Under the pieces are notes generated by a model. The model had not been told where the DNA came from. It searched no databases and saw nothing but the letters and a program-made list of their open reading frames with translations. Source: Christensenellaceae bacterium (GTDB taxonomy: Bacteria; Bacillota; Clostridia; Christensenellales; UBA1750). From it: 64,000 bases of DNA. Made by a program: the position numbers and the translations under genes. Positions within the stretch are counted from its first letter, which is position 1; every line of letters begins with the position of its first letter. The stretch spans positions 1 to 64,000 of the forward strand of contig JAITGM010000007.1 in assembly GCA_031280685.1 (NCBI GenBank), read 5' to 3'. Below are positions 31,718-39,977 of the stretch, in pieces.

Positions 31718-33214
31718 TTACTCGCCCTCAGCCCAGCCCTTTGCGCGCTCCACAGCCTTGGCCCAGCGCAGGAGCTCGCGGCCGCGCCAAGCATCGTCCC
31801 TCCCGGGGAGGAAGAAGCTCTCGCCCTCGCGGAGCGCCGCGATTTCGGCCTGATCCTTCCAAAGGCCGACGGCCAAACCGGCCAAATAGGCGGCGCCGGC
31901 CGCCGTGGTTTCCACAACCGACGGCCTGCGCACGGCAATGCCCAAAAGATCTGCCTGGAACTGCATCAAGAAATTGTTGGCCGAGGCGCCGCCATCCACC
32001 TGCAACTGGCCAAGCCGCAGGCCGGAGTCCCCCTCCATCGCGCGGACGACTTCGGCGGTCTGGAAGGCGATGGATTCGAGCGCGGCGCGCACGATTTGTG
32101 CCCGGCCAGAGCCTCTCGTCAGCCCCACGATCACGCCGCGACCGTACATGTCCCAGTGTGGGGCGCCAAGGCCCGCGAAGGCGGGCACGAGGTAAACCCC
32201 GCCGCTGTTTTCGATGCTCAGGGCAATTTCCTCGGTTTGAGCCGCGGTTTGGATGAGGCCAAGCTCGTCGCGCAGCCACTGGATGGCGGCGCCGGCCACG
32301 AAGATGGAGCCTTCCAGCGCATAATTCACCTTGCCGCCGTTCGCGCCCCAGGCAATGGTCGTGAGCAGGCCGTTTTTTGAATCCCTCGGCGTTTCGCCGG
32401 TGTTCATCAGCAAAAAGCCACCGGTGCCGTAGGTGCTCTTGACCATGCCGGGCGCAAAGCATGCCTGGCCAAAGAGCGCCGCGTGCTGGTCGCCCGCCAT
32501 GGCGGCGATGGGGATCTCCGTGCCCAAAATCTCGGCGCTCAGCGCGCCCACGATCTGGCTTGAGGCGACCACCTTGGGCAAAATCGCCTTGGGGATGCCG
32601 AAGGTCTTGAGCAATTCCTCATCCCAGCTCAGGGTGTGAATGTTGAAGAACATGGTGCGGGAGGCATTGGTCATGTCGGTCACGTGCACGCGGCCCGCGC
32701 TCAGGTTCCAGGTCAGCCAGGTATCGACCGTGCCAAAGAGCAGCTCTCCGCGCTGCGCGCGCTCGCGCGCGCCCGGCACATGGTCAAAAATCCACTGCAG
32801 CTTGCTAGCGCAAAAGTAAGCGTCCGGAATCAGACCCGTCTTTTCGCGGATGGTTTCGCCAAGGCCCTGGGCCTTCATCGCCTCAACATAAGGAGCCGTG
32901 CGCCTGCACTGCCAGACGATGGCATTGCAGACAGGCCGGCCCGTCGCCCTTTCCCACAAGATCGTGGTTTCGCGTTGGTTCGTCACGCCGACGGCCAAAA
33001 TCTCTTTTGCGTCGATTCCGGCCTTTTGCACCGCGCTCTTGAGCGCGCCCAGCTGGGAATAGAGAATATCGTTGGGGTCATGCTCCACCCAGCCGGGTTG
33101 GGGATAGATCTGCCGAAACTCAATTGCGTGGCCGGAAACGACCCGGCCCCTCTCGTCCATCACCACGGCCCTTGAGCTCGTGGTGCCCTGATCCAGGGCG
33201 ACGATATAGCCCAT
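31718..33214 (-). CDS. glpK: Glycerol kinase
   Basis: The protein has 498 aa, the standard length. IVALDQGTTSSRAVVMDERG is the FGGY/ASKHA phosphate-1 loop. Further signatures are AVGVTNQRETTILWERATG, GTVDTWLTWNLS, MAGDQHAALFGQACF, TYGTGGFLLMNTG and QVDGGASANNFLMQFQADLL. It phosphorylates glycerol to glycerol-3-phosphate. The H of the HPr-type regulatory loop (about residue 230) is not evident: the sequence there reads LGTEIPIAAMAGD. It is monocistronic with a strong terminator. No GlpF or GlpD gene is next to it. Confidence 0.97.
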   Translation of the reverse strand: MGYIVALDQGTTSSRAVVMDERGRVVSGHAIEFRQIYPQPGWVEHDPNDILYSQLGALKSAVQKAGIDAKEILAVGVTNQRETTILWERATGRPVCNAIVWQCRRTAPYVEAMKAQGLGETIREKTGLIPDAYFCASKLQWIFDHVPGARERAQRGELLFGTVDTWLTWNLSAGRVHVTDMTNASRTMFFNIHTLSWDEELLKTFGIPKAILPKVVASSQIVGALSAEILGTEIPIAAMAGDQHAALFGQACFAPGMVKSTYGTGGFLLMNTGETPRDSKNGLLTTIAWGANGGKVNYALEGSIFVAGAAIQWLRDELGLIQTAAQTEEIALSIENSGGVYLVPAFAGLGAPHWDMYGRGVIVGLTRGSGRAQIVRAALESIAFQTAEVVRAMEGDSGLRLGQLQVDGGASANNFLMQFQADLLGIAVRRPSVVETTAAGAAYLAGLAVGLWKDQAEIAALREGESFFLPGRDDAWRGRELLRWAKAVERAKGWAEGE

Positions 33215-33344
33215 TTGAACTCCCCCTCTTTATTAAGTCCTCGCCTTTTTTAACAAAAGGCAGTGTCAACAAAGGGGCCCACGGCATAGGGTACATAAAA
33301 GCCCGGTTGCAAAGACCGCCTTCGTGATGGAAAGGAGATTTGCC

Positions 33345-33809
33345 ATGGATCGCCCTACATATTCTAACCTGGCGAATGAAAGCGCCAAGGCCCCGGACCT
33401 CCAAAAGCTTCAGGAGGCCGACCGCTGGGTTTCGCTGCGCCAGCTACGCGGCCAGCCCCACGAGACCACCGCCATTGAAGACAGACCGACGGCCCAGCCC
33501 GCGGCTTCGCAGGCGCAAGCCGCCACCACACAGCAGCCAAACTCGCTTTATAGCGACGTCTTGCGCCGCCACGCCCAGGTAAGCCAACGCGCCGGCCTGC
33601 CCGGCCCCGTGATCGCGCAGCAGCAACAGCGCGGCCCCGTAAAACCCCCGGCGACCACGCCAGTGCTGACGCCGCAAACGCTCTCTTTCGCGCAAAACCC
33701 GGCGCGCGCAGCCTTTGCCGAGGTGCCGGCTCCGCAGCAGACCCAGGGCAGCGTCGGGCAGCCCTCCCCTAGGCAAATCGCGGTGCCCAGCACCGCTCCC
33801 CAGGCTTAA
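33345..33809 (+). CDS. Disordered Pro/Gln/Ala-rich protein of unknown function
   Basis: The protein has 154 aa. ATG 33345 has AAGGAG 7 bases upstream. The track start at 33324 has none. The N-terminal 60 residues are charged (DRPTYSNLANESAKAPD, then LQKLQEADRW). The rest is low-complexity: QAQAATTQQPNSLYSD, then QQQQRG and TPPQT-like runs with many Pro, Gln, Ala and Ser. No signal peptide, Cys or membrane segment is present, so it should be a soluble, mostly unfolded cytoplasmic protein. The intact frame, ribosome site and following terminator support a real gene. Function unknown. Confidence 0.65.
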   Translation: MDRPTYSNLANESAKAPDLQKLQEADRWVSLRQLRGQPHETTAIEDRPTAQPAASQAQAATTQQPNSLYSDVLRRHAQVSQRAGLPGPVIAQQQQRGPVKPPATTPVLTPQTLSFAQNPARAAFAEVPAPQQTQGSVGQPSPRQIAVPSTAPQA

Positions 33810-33821
33810 GCGCAGCCAAAA

Positions 33822-33865
33822 AGCGCCAGACGCCATCCCAAAAAGGGGCGGCGCCTGGCGCCTTT
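33822..33865. terminator. Hairpin between the disordered-protein gene and the GldG operon
   Basis: AGCGCCAGACGCC pairs with GGCGCCTGGCGCCT at 11 of 13 positions. It separates convergent genes. Confidence 0.65.
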
Positions 33866-33871
33866 GCTCGT

Positions 33872-35398
33872 TTATTGGGGCGCGGGCGTCGGGCCTGAAT
33901 ACAGCGCCTCAAGCGCGACCGGAATCGCATCCACGCTGCTTTTCCTGGCTGCCTGCAGGGTAAGCCCTCCGCGCCGCACCGCATAATTATTGATGTCATA
34001 CGGCAAATACTCGACCAGGAGCTTTTCTTCCCCGGTCAGCAGGCTGAACTCGACCGTGAGCGCGGGCTCCGCGCTCGCGTCGAGCTTCCCTTCGTCAACA
34101 AAGTCTGCCACGACCACGCCGATGATGGCCTGGTAGGCCGTTTTAAAGGCCTTTTCCTCCACCTGCTTGCCATTGACCGTGTAGCTGTAGGCATAGTCCG
34201 GCTCGCCGTTTTCATCGAGCTGCTCCTTCCTGCCGATGCGCAGGGCATAGCTCTTCCCGCCCCCGCTCACGCTGATCTCATCGGTCTGCATGATGTTGAT
34301 GATGGAGGTGAACTGGTCGAGCAGGGTGCGCAAATCGAGGTTCTCGGCGAAGGCGAATTGCTGGGCGTTCGCCAGGTAAACGTCGTTTGAGCCGGGTTTG
34401 AGCCGCACATAGAACTTTCCGGCTTCGTTCTTGCCGCCCAGCTCGAAATGGCGCGTCTGGTCGTTGGGATCGACGAATTCGAGCGTCAGGTAGGGGTCGT
34501 CCAGCCCGCAAGCCGTGATTTCTGCCGCGCTCAGCCTGCCCAGGTATTGGTCAAGCGCCACCGCGCCGATGCCGTTGATCAGGGCATAGACCGGCTCGTA
34601 GCCCACGTCCAGGTCGTAGGGCTCCTGCAGGTGCCAGCCGTTGGATGTGGCGGCCTGGGTGCCGTCTTGCCGCGCGATGCGCCAATTTTCGCCCCCGCGC
34701 TGGCGGATGAGCAGGGACTTGCCGTCTTCCACGCTGGTTTCGGGCAGGCGCAGGGAATAATAATCGTTGCGCACGTTGAGCATGCGGGTGGCGAGCACGG
34801 TTTGGGCCAGATAAACCTCGGGCTTGCCCTCTTCCATGAGGTAATACTGGGCGCTCACGGGCACCTTTGCCCCCAGGAGGAAGCTTCTTTCGCTCCCGTC
34901 GGCAAAGACCAGGGTCATCCTGGCGTTTGGCGCGTCAAAGCCATAGAGCGCGGGCGTCGCCGCCTCGTTGGCCGCCACATTGTCTACGAACATCCTCTCG
35001 ACGTTGGTATACAGCGAAAGGCCGATATCCTGCTCCAAAAGCTCCTGGGGCACGCCCTCAGCGCTGTAAAGTCCGCTTTCGGGGTCATAGCTGACCGTGA
35101 ACTCCTCGCTGTTTTGCAGCTTGACCTGCGCAATTTCCTCTTTTTGAACGTATACCAGGTAGATGCTGCGCGGCGGCACGGTTTCGGCCGGTGCGGCAGC
35201 ACGCGGCAGGTAGGTCAGCAACGCCACAGCAAGCCCGATCACGGCCAGCGCGGCACCCGCGATGATCCAGCGCTTCGGGCCCTTTAAGTCGCGGCCGCCG
35301 CTCTTGCGAAGGGGCTGCCCCTCCGGGGCAGCAAATTCCTCTTCCTTCGCTTCGGGCTTCCTCTCGTCTCTCTCGTTTTCGCGGAATTCCTCGCCCAT
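33872..35398 (-). CDS. DUF4340 domain-containing protein of a GldG-type ABC system
   Basis: The protein has 508 aa. AAGGAGG lies at the end of the upstream gene, 8 bases before the ATG. An acidic N-terminal tail is followed by one membrane helix (about 46-66) and a long extracytoplasmic DUF4340 domain with repeated modules (FTVSYDPESGLYSAEGVPQE, YDLDVGYEPVYALINGIGAV, YSYTVNGKQVEEKAFKTAYQ). DUF4340 proteins accompany GldF/GldG-like ABC transporters. This is the last gene of the four-gene operon 38514-33872. The substrate of these systems in Firmicutes is unknown. Confidence 0.87.
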   Translation of the reverse strand: MGEEFRENERDERKPEAKEEEFAAPEGQPLRKSGGRDLKGPKRWIIAGAALAVIGLAVALLTYLPRAAAPAETVPPRSIYLVYVQKEEIAQVKLQNSEEFTVSYDPESGLYSAEGVPQELLEQDIGLSLYTNVERMFVDNVAANEAATPALYGFDAPNARMTLVFADGSERSFLLGAKVPVSAQYYLMEEGKPEVYLAQTVLATRMLNVRNDYYSLRLPETSVEDGKSLLIRQRGGENWRIARQDGTQAATSNGWHLQEPYDLDVGYEPVYALINGIGAVALDQYLGRLSAAEITACGLDDPYLTLEFVDPNDQTRHFELGGKNEAGKFYVRLKPGSNDVYLANAQQFAFAENLDLRTLLDQFTSIINIMQTDEISVSGGGKSYALRIGRKEQLDENGEPDYAYSYTVNGKQVEEKAFKTAYQAIIGVVVADFVDEGKLDASAEPALTVEFSLLTGEEKLLVEYLPYDINNYAVRRGGLTLQAARKSSVDAIPVALEALYSGPTPAPQ

Positions 35399-35399
35399 C

Positions 35400-36839
35400 T
35401 TAGAGGTGCCTCCTTCTCATCCAGAGGATGGTGCCAAAGCATAGCACCAGCAGCGGCACCACGAGAATGACCAGCGCGGCCAGCACGTAGATCTGCGTGG
35501 CCGAGGTAAAGCGCAGTGTGTTGCCGACCATGCTCTTGCCGATGATGGTCACGGTGTCGCTCTGACCCATCAGCCACTTGACCGAGCCCATGAAAAAGTC
35601 GATGTTGATGCCGCTGAAGGAACTCGAGCCGACGAAGCTCATGCTGCCCACCAGCACGATCTTGGTGCCTGAATCGTTACCCTCCTCGTCGATCTGGCGA
35701 ATCACGAGCGAAAGGTCAAGCGGGCCGCTCAGATCGCCCTCTTCCTTCTCGATGGTTGTGGCCTCGAGGTTCGTCTTGCCGTAGGCGCCGGCGCTCGTGG
35801 TCAAGGTCGGCTCCACCGCGAATTTCTTGCTCTGCACCACGCCCTGCGAAAAGCTCGAGGCCGAGGGCAGCAGCACGATCTGGTTATTTTCCTTCACGCC
35901 GACCGCGCTTTGGTGGTTGCCGATGTTGGGCACGAGCTGCGAAGGGTTGCCATAGTAGCGATCCGCATCGGTTTCCACGACGAAATCGTGGTTAAACTTC
36001 ACGTTGTATAGATCCAGCAGGGACTCGAAGTAGGGCAGTTCCGGGCTGCCCGGCTCCACCATGTAGACCATGCGCCCCTGATTCTCTAAAAAGGTCTTGA
36101 TTTCAGCCTGCTCGCTTTCGATCAAGTCTACCCTGGGGGAGGCGACGAAAAGAATATCGTCTTTCGTGAGCCTGGAAAGCTCCGTGCCCGGCAAGGAGGA
36201 AACCTGCAGGTTTTCGGATTCGAGGTAGGGCATCAGGTGCGAAAGGCCCGAAAGCTCGACTTCCCCGTGGCCGCTGAGAAAGTAGGCGTTGGTGATGGTT
36301 TCCGCGGTGACGAAAAGCAGCGCGTTGGTGAGCTTCTGCTCGCCGATGAAGGCCCGCGGGTAGCTTTGGTAGGTGTTTTGGTCATAGCTAAGCTCGAACA
36401 TCTCGGTGTAGTTGATAAGGCGAACCTTGCTTCGGTCGGGGTTGGTCACCACCAAGGAGTTTTGCGAGAGATTCACGCCACCAAACTGCGTCGCGAAGGC
36501 CGGGTTGGCGACCGGATCGACGTTTGAAACCTTGATCAAATCGGGGTTGAGGCGGCGATAGTTCTCGAGCATCTGCGAGATGGAGAGGTCCTCGCTCCCC
36601 TGGCTTGCCAGGGCATAAATCTCAACCGGCTGGCCCAGGGCCTTGACGGTCTTTACGGTTTGATCCGAAATCGAGAACATCTTATTGCGCGAAAGGTCGA
36701 GCGACAGGCCAAAGCGCGAATCGAGCAGGCTCGCGGCCAGGTTGATCAGCACGGCGGCAACGATGGCCAGCAGCGCGAGCAGCACGGAGGCCCCGCCGCG
36801 GCGAAGCTTGGTGTTTTGAAAGATCTTTGGCATCTTCAT
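35400..36839 (-). CDS. GldG-family ABC transport auxiliary protein
   Basis: The protein has 479 aa. An N-terminal membrane helix (about 17-40) is followed by RFGLSLDLSRNKMFSISDQT and VEIYALASQGSEDLSISQML, the GldG/ABC-type uncharacterised domain. The centre has AYFLSGHGEVELSGLSHLMP and ILFVASPRVDLIESEQAEIK. A second membrane helix ends the protein (about 450-472), closing with MRRRHL. In Bacteroidetes, GldG works with GldA and GldF; in Firmicutes the role is unknown. Only 3 bases separate it from the permease gene and 1 from the DUF4340 gene. Confidence 0.88.
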   Translation of the reverse strand: MKMPKIFQNTKLRRGGASVLLALLAIVAAVLINLAASLLDSRFGLSLDLSRNKMFSISDQTVKTVKALGQPVEIYALASQGSEDLSISQMLENYRRLNPDLIKVSNVDPVANPAFATQFGGVNLSQNSLVVTNPDRSKVRLINYTEMFELSYDQNTYQSYPRAFIGEQKLTNALLFVTAETITNAYFLSGHGEVELSGLSHLMPYLESENLQVSSLPGTELSRLTKDDILFVASPRVDLIESEQAEIKTFLENQGRMVYMVEPGSPELPYFESLLDLYNVKFNHDFVVETDADRYYGNPSQLVPNIGNHQSAVGVKENNQIVLLPSASSFSQGVVQSKKFAVEPTLTTSAGAYGKTNLEATTIEKEEGDLSGPLDLSLVIRQIDEEGNDSGTKIVLVGSMSFVGSSSFSGINIDFFMGSVKWLMGQSDTVTIIGKSMVGNTLRFTSATQIYVLAALVILVVPLLVLCFGTILWMRRRHL

Positions 36840-36842
36840 GGC

Positions 36843-37562
36843 TTAACCCTCACTCCATCTTCTCTTCTCAATCACCGAAACGGTCAGATAGAGGAAGACC
36901 GCGGCGAACGAGAGCATGTAGATCACGCCGGTGAGGCTAAAAATCCCCGCGCTGAAGGCTTCAAAGCGCTGGAAAAGAGAAAGCCACTGCAGCGCGGCCA
37001 CCAGAAAGGCCAAAAAGGGCGCCGTAATCATGGCCGCCATCCCATCCATGAGAAAGAAGAGGAGGATGATGCCGAAGGTCGCGATGGCGGCGGTGACCTG
37101 GCTTTCGGTCATGGCCGAAATCAGCAGCCCGACGGCGATCAGGCAGCAGCCGGTGAGGAAGAAGCCAAAGTAATTGACCAAAACCTCGGGCACGGAGATG
37201 ACGCCAAAGGCGCTGAGGATCAGCACATAGATGCCCGTGATGCCCAGCGTGACCAGGAAGACCGTACAGGCCGCCAAAAACTTGCCCACGACGATGGATA
37301 GCAGCGAAACCGGCGAGGTGAGCAGGAGTTGGTCTGACTTGTTGCGCCTTTCGTCGCTCATCAGGCGCATGGTCAAAATCGGCACGACCAGCATGAAGAT
37401 GAAGCTCAAATTCGAAAACATCGAGCTAAAATCCGAGCTTTGGGCAAAGATGTTGCCGAACGTGAAGAAAATGCCCTGGATCAGCAAGAAGCTGCCCATG
37501 AAGACATAGCCGATCGGCGTTAAAAAATAGGCCTGCATCTCTCGATTGTATACGGCGAGCAT
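36843..37562 (-). CDS. ABC-2 type permease (GldF-like)
   Basis: The protein has 239 aa with six membrane segments. It begins LAVYNREMQAYFLTPIGYVF, typical of GldF/ABC-2 permeases, and contains PILTMRLMSDERRNKSDQLL, the conserved cytoplasmic motif after the second helix. It forms the membrane channel for the ATPase encoded 4 bases upstream. Direction and cargo of transport cannot be told from sequence. Confidence 0.9.
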   Translation of the reverse strand: MLAVYNREMQAYFLTPIGYVFMGSFLLIQGIFFTFGNIFAQSSDFSSMFSNLSFIFMLVVPILTMRLMSDERRNKSDQLLLTSPVSLLSIVVGKFLAACTVFLVTLGITGIYVLILSAFGVISVPEVLVNYFGFFLTGCCLIAVGLLISAMTESQVTAAIATFGIILLFFLMDGMAAMITAPFLAFLVAALQWLSLFQRFEAFSAGIFSLTGVIYMLSFAAVFLYLTVSVIEKRRWSEG

Positions 37563-37566
37563 GGCG

Positions 37567-38514
37567 TTACTCCTCCTTTGCGCTTTCGTTGGTCAGTTGC
37601 AGGAAGATATCTTCGAGCGTTGCCGCCATCGGCTGTAGCATGAGAATTGGGTAGCCGCCCGCGATGAGCGCGTTGCCGAGCTGGCGGCGCACATCGCTGC
37701 CCGGCTGGGATTCGACCATGAAATCCACCGATCCCGGCTCCTTCACGCCCATGGGCTCCGCCAGGCTCACGCCAGGCAGCTCGCGCAGAAGGCGCTGCAC
37801 GGGCTTTTCGGCGCCGACCACGCGCAGCATCATGCGCGTGCCTTCCCCAATGCCCTTGGTCAGGTTCTCAAGGCTGTCTTGCGCGACGATCTTGCCCCGG
37901 TTGATGATCACGACCCGGTCGCAAACGTCGGAAACCTCGTGCAGGATATGGGAAGAGAGCACCACGGTATGGCTCTTGCCAAGGTCGCGGATCAGCCGCC
38001 GGATTTCGATGATCTGGCGGGGATCCAGGCCGACCGTAGGCTCGTCCATGATGATGACATCGGGGTTGCCCACCAGCGCCTGCGCAAGGCCCACGCGCTG
38101 CTTATAGCCCTTTGAAAGGTTCTTAATGAGCCGCCGGCGCACATCCTGAATGCGCACCAGCTCATAGATATCTTCCAGATGGGCTTTTTGGCTTTGCCTG
38201 CGGATCTCCTTGATGTCGCAGACGAAGCGGAGATATTCTTCCACCGTCATGTCCATATACAGCGGAGGCTGTTCCGGCAGGTAGCCGATATGGCGCTTGG
38301 CCTCGCGCGGCTCTTCCAAAATGTCCATCCCGTCGACGAGCACCTGGCCAGAGCTCGCGGAAATGTAGCCCGTCACGATGTTCATCGTGGTGCTCTTTCC
38401 TGCGCCGTTGCGGCCGAGGAAGCCCAAAACCTCCCCCTCGTTGATCGTGAACGTAACATCATCTACGGCAAGGTTCGCGCCATAGCGCTTGGTCACGTTT
38501 TTGATTTCAATCAT
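37567..38514 (-). CDS. ABC transporter ATP-binding protein (GldA-like)
   Basis: The protein has 315 aa. The chosen ATG 38514 gives MIEIKNVTKRYG. The track start at 38646 runs through the promoter. Walker A is GRNGAGKST, the Q-loop is GYLPEQPPLY, the signature is LSKGYKQRVGLA, Walker B is VIIMDEPTVGLD and the switch His is LSSHILHE. A C-terminal regulatory domain of about 80 residues follows, as in other ABC-2 exporters. It opens the operon ATPase, permease, GldG, DUF4340. Confidence 0.93.
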   Translation of the reverse strand: MIEIKNVTKRYGANLAVDDVTFTINEGEVLGFLGRNGAGKSTTMNIVTGYISASSGQVLVDGMDILEEPREAKRHIGYLPEQPPLYMDMTVEEYLRFVCDIKEIRRQSQKAHLEDIYELVRIQDVRRRLIKNLSKGYKQRVGLAQALVGNPDVIIMDEPTVGLDPRQIIEIRRLIRDLGKSHTVVLSSHILHEVSDVCDRVVIINRGKIVAQDSLENLTKGIGEGTRMMLRVVGAEKPVQRLLRELPGVSLAEPMGVKEPGSVDFMVESQPGSDVRRQLGNALIAGGYPILMLQPMAATLEDIFLQLTNESAKEE

Positions 38515-38583
38515 CCTTGCTTTACCCTCCCTCAAGCCCTTGACGCCCGCTCTTTTTTGGGGGGCGGCCAAGCTTCTTTTGCC

Positions 38584-38631
38584 AGTATAACGCAGCGCTT
38601 TGAATAAAGTTTGAACAAACTTTGAACAGCG
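38584..38631 (-). promoter_or_regulatory. Promoter -10 and three tandem 11-bp repeats upstream of the ABC operon
   Basis: The -10 TATACT lies at 38589-38584 on the minus strand. Upstream, three 11-base direct repeats in tandem (TTTGAATAAAG, TTTGAACAAAC, TTTGAACAGCG on the plus strand, 38599-38631) replace a good -35. They also contain the inverted repeat AAAGTTTG-AA-CAAACTTT (38606-38623). This spacing is typical of OmpR-family response-regulator sites. Confidence 0.6.
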
Positions 38632-38851
38632 CGCCTCTTTCCGCAAAAAAAGAGCCTGGCCGCCCCTGTCTGCCGCGCCTTCTTCATTTTACACGTTTCC
38701 AGCGCTTTGTAAACTACCTTTTTGCCGCCCCGACGAGCTGAAACCTTTTCGGCACGCGGATCGTTGCGTTGGTTTTGCCGCTTTCCAACGGGCGCTTCCG
38801 CGCCTTGGGGCGCATCGCCGCTGGCGCTGAAAAATCCCTCCTCAAAAGGGA

Positions 38852-38880
38852 TTGACAGCCCCCTTTTTTTCTGCTAGAAT
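38852..38880 (+). promoter_or_regulatory. Sigma-A promoter of tRNA-Asn
   Basis: TTGACA, 17 bases, TAGAAT, about 48 bases before the tRNA. Confidence 0.85.
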
Positions 38881-38928
38881 GAGCAGGCATTTGGAAGGGG
38901 CACGCTAAAAAGAGCCTTTTCTCCATAT

Positions 38929-39003
<75 letters not shown>

Positions 39004-39006
39004 CAA

Positions 39007-39037
39007 AAAAGAGCCCGATTTCAGGCTCTTTTCTTTT
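39007..39037 (+). terminator. Terminator of tRNA-Asn
   Basis: AAAAGAGCC pairs with GGCTCTTTT, followed by CTTTT. Confidence 0.9.
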
Positions 39038-39158
39038 GTGATTTATGAACTCTCGACTTGGCCCTTGAAGGAGATGGCAACCTTTTATTTCTGCGCTGCT
39101 CGGATTATGCATGGCGTGCGCCGACCTTCGCATGCCTAGTTCCCTCAACTCTTCGCGC

Positions 39159-39201
39159 GCAACTATTTCTAGTTGCATTTCCTTCCCCTTTGGAATATAC
39201 T
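39159..39201 (+). promoter_or_regulatory. hicAB promoter with overlapping operator palindrome
   Basis: TTGCAT (39173-39178), 17 bases, TATACT (39196-39201). The perfect inverted repeat GCAACTA-TTTC-TAGTTGC (39159-39176) overlaps the -35, where binding of a HicB DNA-binding domain would block RNA polymerase. Confidence 0.7.
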
Positions 39202-39219
39202 ATCAGAGGAGTTGATGGA

Positions 39220-39474
39220 GTGAGTACTAAAGATAAACTCCTTGAGCGACTGCGGACGCGCCCGTCTGATTTTACTTTCGATGAGCTTGCAACGCTTTTG
39301 CGGCAGCTTGGGTATACTTTGCTTGCTGGAGGAAAAATGGGCTGCTCGCGCGTCGCATTTGCGAACGTAAACGGCGACTATATCCGATTGCATAAACCGC
39401 ACCCGAAGAACATATTTAAGCGCTATCAGATCGATGAAATCATTGAAGCGCTAATGGAAAGGGGATTAATATGA
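39220..39474 (+). CDS. hicA: HicA-family toxin (mRNA interferase-like)
   Basis: The protein has 84 aa. GTG 39220 has AGAGGAG 8 bases upstream. The track start at 39058 would begin just after the tRNA terminator and is rejected. The dsRBD-like HicA fold shows FDELATLLRQLGYTLLAGGK and YIRLHKPHPKNIFKRYQIDE. The usual GSH motif that holds the catalytic His reads GCSR here, a variant found in many clostridial HicA proteins. The gene overlaps hicB by 4 bases (ATGA). Known HicA proteins cut mRNA during stress and are held inactive by HicB. Confidence 0.88.
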   Translation: MSTKDKLLERLRTRPSDFTFDELATLLRQLGYTLLAGGKMGCSRVAFANVNGDYIRLHKPHPKNIFKRYQIDEIIEALMERGLI

Positions 39475-39803
39475 GCAATCGCATGAGCTATAAGGGCTAC
39501 GTAGGCAGCGTTGAGTTTTCAGAAGCGGATGCGACCTTCTACGGAAAGGCCGTAGGCATCAAGGCGTTGCTCTCCTTCGAGGGCGCAAGCGCTGCCGAGC
39601 TTGTAGATGATTTTCATAGTGTCGTGGACGAATATCTTGAGTACTGCGCCGAAAAGGGCATCAAACCTGAAAAGCCCTTCAAAGGCTCCTTCAATGTGCG
39701 CGTGGGCGAAGAATTACACCGTCAAGCGGCTCTTGCGGCATCGGCAAAGGGCGTATCTCTGAATGCTTTGGTCGAGGATGCCCTGCGGCGCGTAGTAAAC
39801 TAA
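39471..39803 (+). CDS. hicB: HicB-family antitoxin
   Basis: The protein has 110 aa. The N-terminal HicB core (MSYKGYVGSVEFSEADATFY, then FEGASAAELVDDFHSVVDEY) binds and neutralises HicA. The C-terminus (FNVRVGEELHRQAALAASAK, then GVSLNALVEDALRRV) is a ribbon-helix-helix DNA-binding segment. It therefore should repress its own promoter, most likely at the palindrome 39159-39176. The 4-base overlap with hicA couples their translation. Confidence 0.92.
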   Translation: MSNRMSYKGYVGSVEFSEADATFYGKAVGIKALLSFEGASAAELVDDFHSVVDEYLEYCAEKGIKPEKPFKGSFNVRVGEELHRQAALAASAKGVSLNALVEDALRRVVN

Positions 39804-39927
39804 GGCTAAATACGAAAGGCCCTCTCTCTTATCCGTTCCATCGCGGCTCCCTTCGCTATCCAGCTTCCGCGGGCCTGAGGGAGGCATCCCCGAGGCGATT
39901 TTTCGATGATCGTTCCCTCTGGAGCGC

Positions 39928-39966
39928 AAAAAAGGCGCCCGGCGAATTCCTTCGCCGGGCGCCTTT
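39928..39966 (-). terminator. Terminator of the class II aldolase gene
   Basis: Minus strand: AAAGGCGCCCGGCGAA and TTCGCCGGGCGCCTTT form a perfect 16-bp stem, followed by TTT. Confidence 0.9.
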
Positions 39967-39977
39967 GGGGCTTTGGC

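Noticed and set aside
31519-31853. Plus-strand ORFs upstream of and across the glpK end
   Set aside because: They run from the AT-rich spo0A region through the glpK terminator; no ribosome site.
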